64,000 nucleotides of DNA from Parasponia andersonii (lineage: Eukaryota; Streptophyta; Magnoliopsida; Rosales; Cannabaceae). Location: contig JXTB01000617.1 in the NCBI GenBank assembly GCA_002914805.1, positions 77,929 through 141,928 on the forward strand, in the 5' to 3' direction. Numbering within the stretch: position 1 is the stretch's first letter; the number at the start of each line of letters is the position of its first letter. Position numbers and translations under genes: made by a program. The notes below the pieces were generated by a model. It saw only the letters and a list, made by a program, of their open reading frames with translations, searched no databases and was not told where the DNA came from. Below are positions 63,000 to 64,000 of this stretch, in pieces.

Positions 63000-63310
63000 A
63001 CCACTTTCAATCCTAATTCTCATGGTGCCTCCACTTGACTATGGTTGAAAATTTTTGACTGTGGTCGAATTCGTACTATTGCCTTTCCCGGACGAGCCAT
63101 TGTTCGAACATAGTCAAAAAATCTCAACTTTAGTTGAATAAAATCTATCATCTTCTCAATGCCGCTTCTTCCCTTTTGACTCTTTTGATTTGGTCGAAAA
63201 TTTTCTACTATAGTCGAATTGGGATAATTTTGTAATTCTGAAATTTTCATTAAATGAAAGTTTTAGTTTTATAAATAGTTTGTAGGTTGTACATTTTTTC
63301 AGCACACACT
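63000..63310. promoter_or_regulatory. Repeated GTCGAA/TTCGAC-type motifs upstream of a TATA box (possible LTR promoter)
   Basis: Variants of GACTATRGTYGAA occur at about 63038, 63058, 63102 (inverted), 63129, 63193 and 63213. Then comes a good TATA element, TTATAAATAG, at 63269-63278. Repeated enhancer-like boxes before a TATA box are typical of retrotransposon LTRs. No transcript evidence or partner LTR is visible. Confidence 0.4.
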
Positions 63311-64000
63311 TTAAAAAAAGGGGTCAAAGTTGATAAAACCCCTTACTAAGTAATATATATATATATATATATGTTTCTACATATTTTTCATTTACTCAAT
63401 CGTAAAAAAAACTAGTTGGAAATTTCTAATAAAAAAGGTAAGGTATTATTTAATACTTTAAAAAGAGAAAAACTATTTGATATTTATCAATTGACGATCT
63501 TCTAGTGGTGTTAGTATTTTAGGACACTTGAATATAAGTCAAAAATAGTGAGACAAATTCATACAGAGATTAAAAAACATGAGGCAAAACGACTAATTTA
63601 AAAAAAAATCAATAAAGGAGACTAAAATTAAAATAAGCAAATTTAAATCCAAAATACAAATAAAAATTATCAAATACCACTAATCAATATGAAGTTTGAA
63701 TCGAACCTTAAAATTTTCATAATGAGACAAAGAAAAAACAACAACCATAGTCTGAAAAGCACATAAAATTATTAAGAAAAAGCTTTTGATTTGTGTATTT
63801 AATATAAATGGAGCAGTCATAAAGAACAAAACATGTTGGCGAATATTTTGGCAAAATGACAACATGAGAAATTGAATATCAAAATAAGTCACTCAGTATA
63901 CAAAAGACAATCTTTATGTTCGTTTTGCCAATAAAAATTTTGTAATGAATTTTTATTTCTCTTGAAGTCATTTTACCTAAATCCTCTAGGCTGATGATTT

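Larger units (their letters stand above)
57376..64000. other. AT-rich intergenic DNA without supported genes
   Basis: All open frames are short and lack recognisable domains. Visible structure: a 69-bp tandem duplication at 59692-59828; a 26-bp duplication at 61429-61480; a possible decayed repeat at about 60100-60960; a MITE-like block at about 62060-62230 (starts GGCCACGTTTGGTATAAA); a promoter-like or LTR-like block at 63000-63310; and a TA tract at about 63353-63371. Confidence 0.6.

Noticed and set aside
63020-63250. Minus-strand frame of 76 codons
   Set aside because: It spans the repeated GTCGAA boxes, which look regulatory; no protein family is recognised.

Overview
This is nuclear DNA of a flowering plant. 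The evidence is AT-rich intergenic sequence, short GT-AG introns, plant versions of three conserved housekeeping genes, a nuclear tRNA gene, and many LTR retrotransposons and small inverted-repeat elements. I cannot name the species. Most short open frames here are chance frames in AT-rich or transposon DNA.

Layout. 1-486 is probably the end of an LTR. 546-4967 is gene-free and holds a 369-bp inverted-repeat element and several tandem repeats. 4968-8551 (+) is a seven-exon gene for a TMEM209-like (cytochrome b561 N-terminal domain family) nuclear-envelope protein. 9690-10550 is a cluster of related MITE-like elements. 11159-11231 (+) is tRNA-Lys(CUU). 11789-21960 is a Ty3/gypsy element of Tat type, read on the minus strand, with 5-bp target duplications; its gag-pol is broken, and it carries a decayed multi-exon gene on the opposite strand. 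22985-23383 (+) holds an S1FA-like fragment with no start exon or normal stop. 25536-28361 (+) is GTF2H2 (TFIIH p44) in four exons. 30708-39988 (-) is SIZ1, a SUMO E3 ligase; the exons for its middle part are hidden by an 801-base N gap. About 40.2-40.8 kb is the SIZ1 leader and promoter, with a CT microsatellite and a cluster of ACGT cores. 43.5-46.3 kb is a very old Ty1/copia pol relic on the minus strand, split by an unclassified insert. 47621-57375 is a second Ty3/gypsy element, a chromovirus on the minus strand; its integrase is split by a 3.76-kb nested LTR-like insertion at 48743-52505. 57376-64000 is AT-rich DNA with no gene that I can support.

The three complete or nearly complete host genes act in separate nuclear processes: nuclear envelope, transcription/DNA repair and SUMO conjugation. 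Nothing in the sequence links them functionally. GTF2H2 and SIZ1 converge on a 2.3-kb intergenic stretch. I reconstructed exon joins by hand from splice sites, reading-phase continuity and family resemblance; the phases close exactly for TMEM209 and GTF2H2, and for SIZ1 outside the gap.

The most interesting structure is the antisense gene inside the Tat-type element. It appears to keep GT-AG introns although it sits in a retroelement. That is possible because the element's genomic RNA is copied from the other strand, where those introns cannot be spliced. I found no clear sign of an entirely new biological system.
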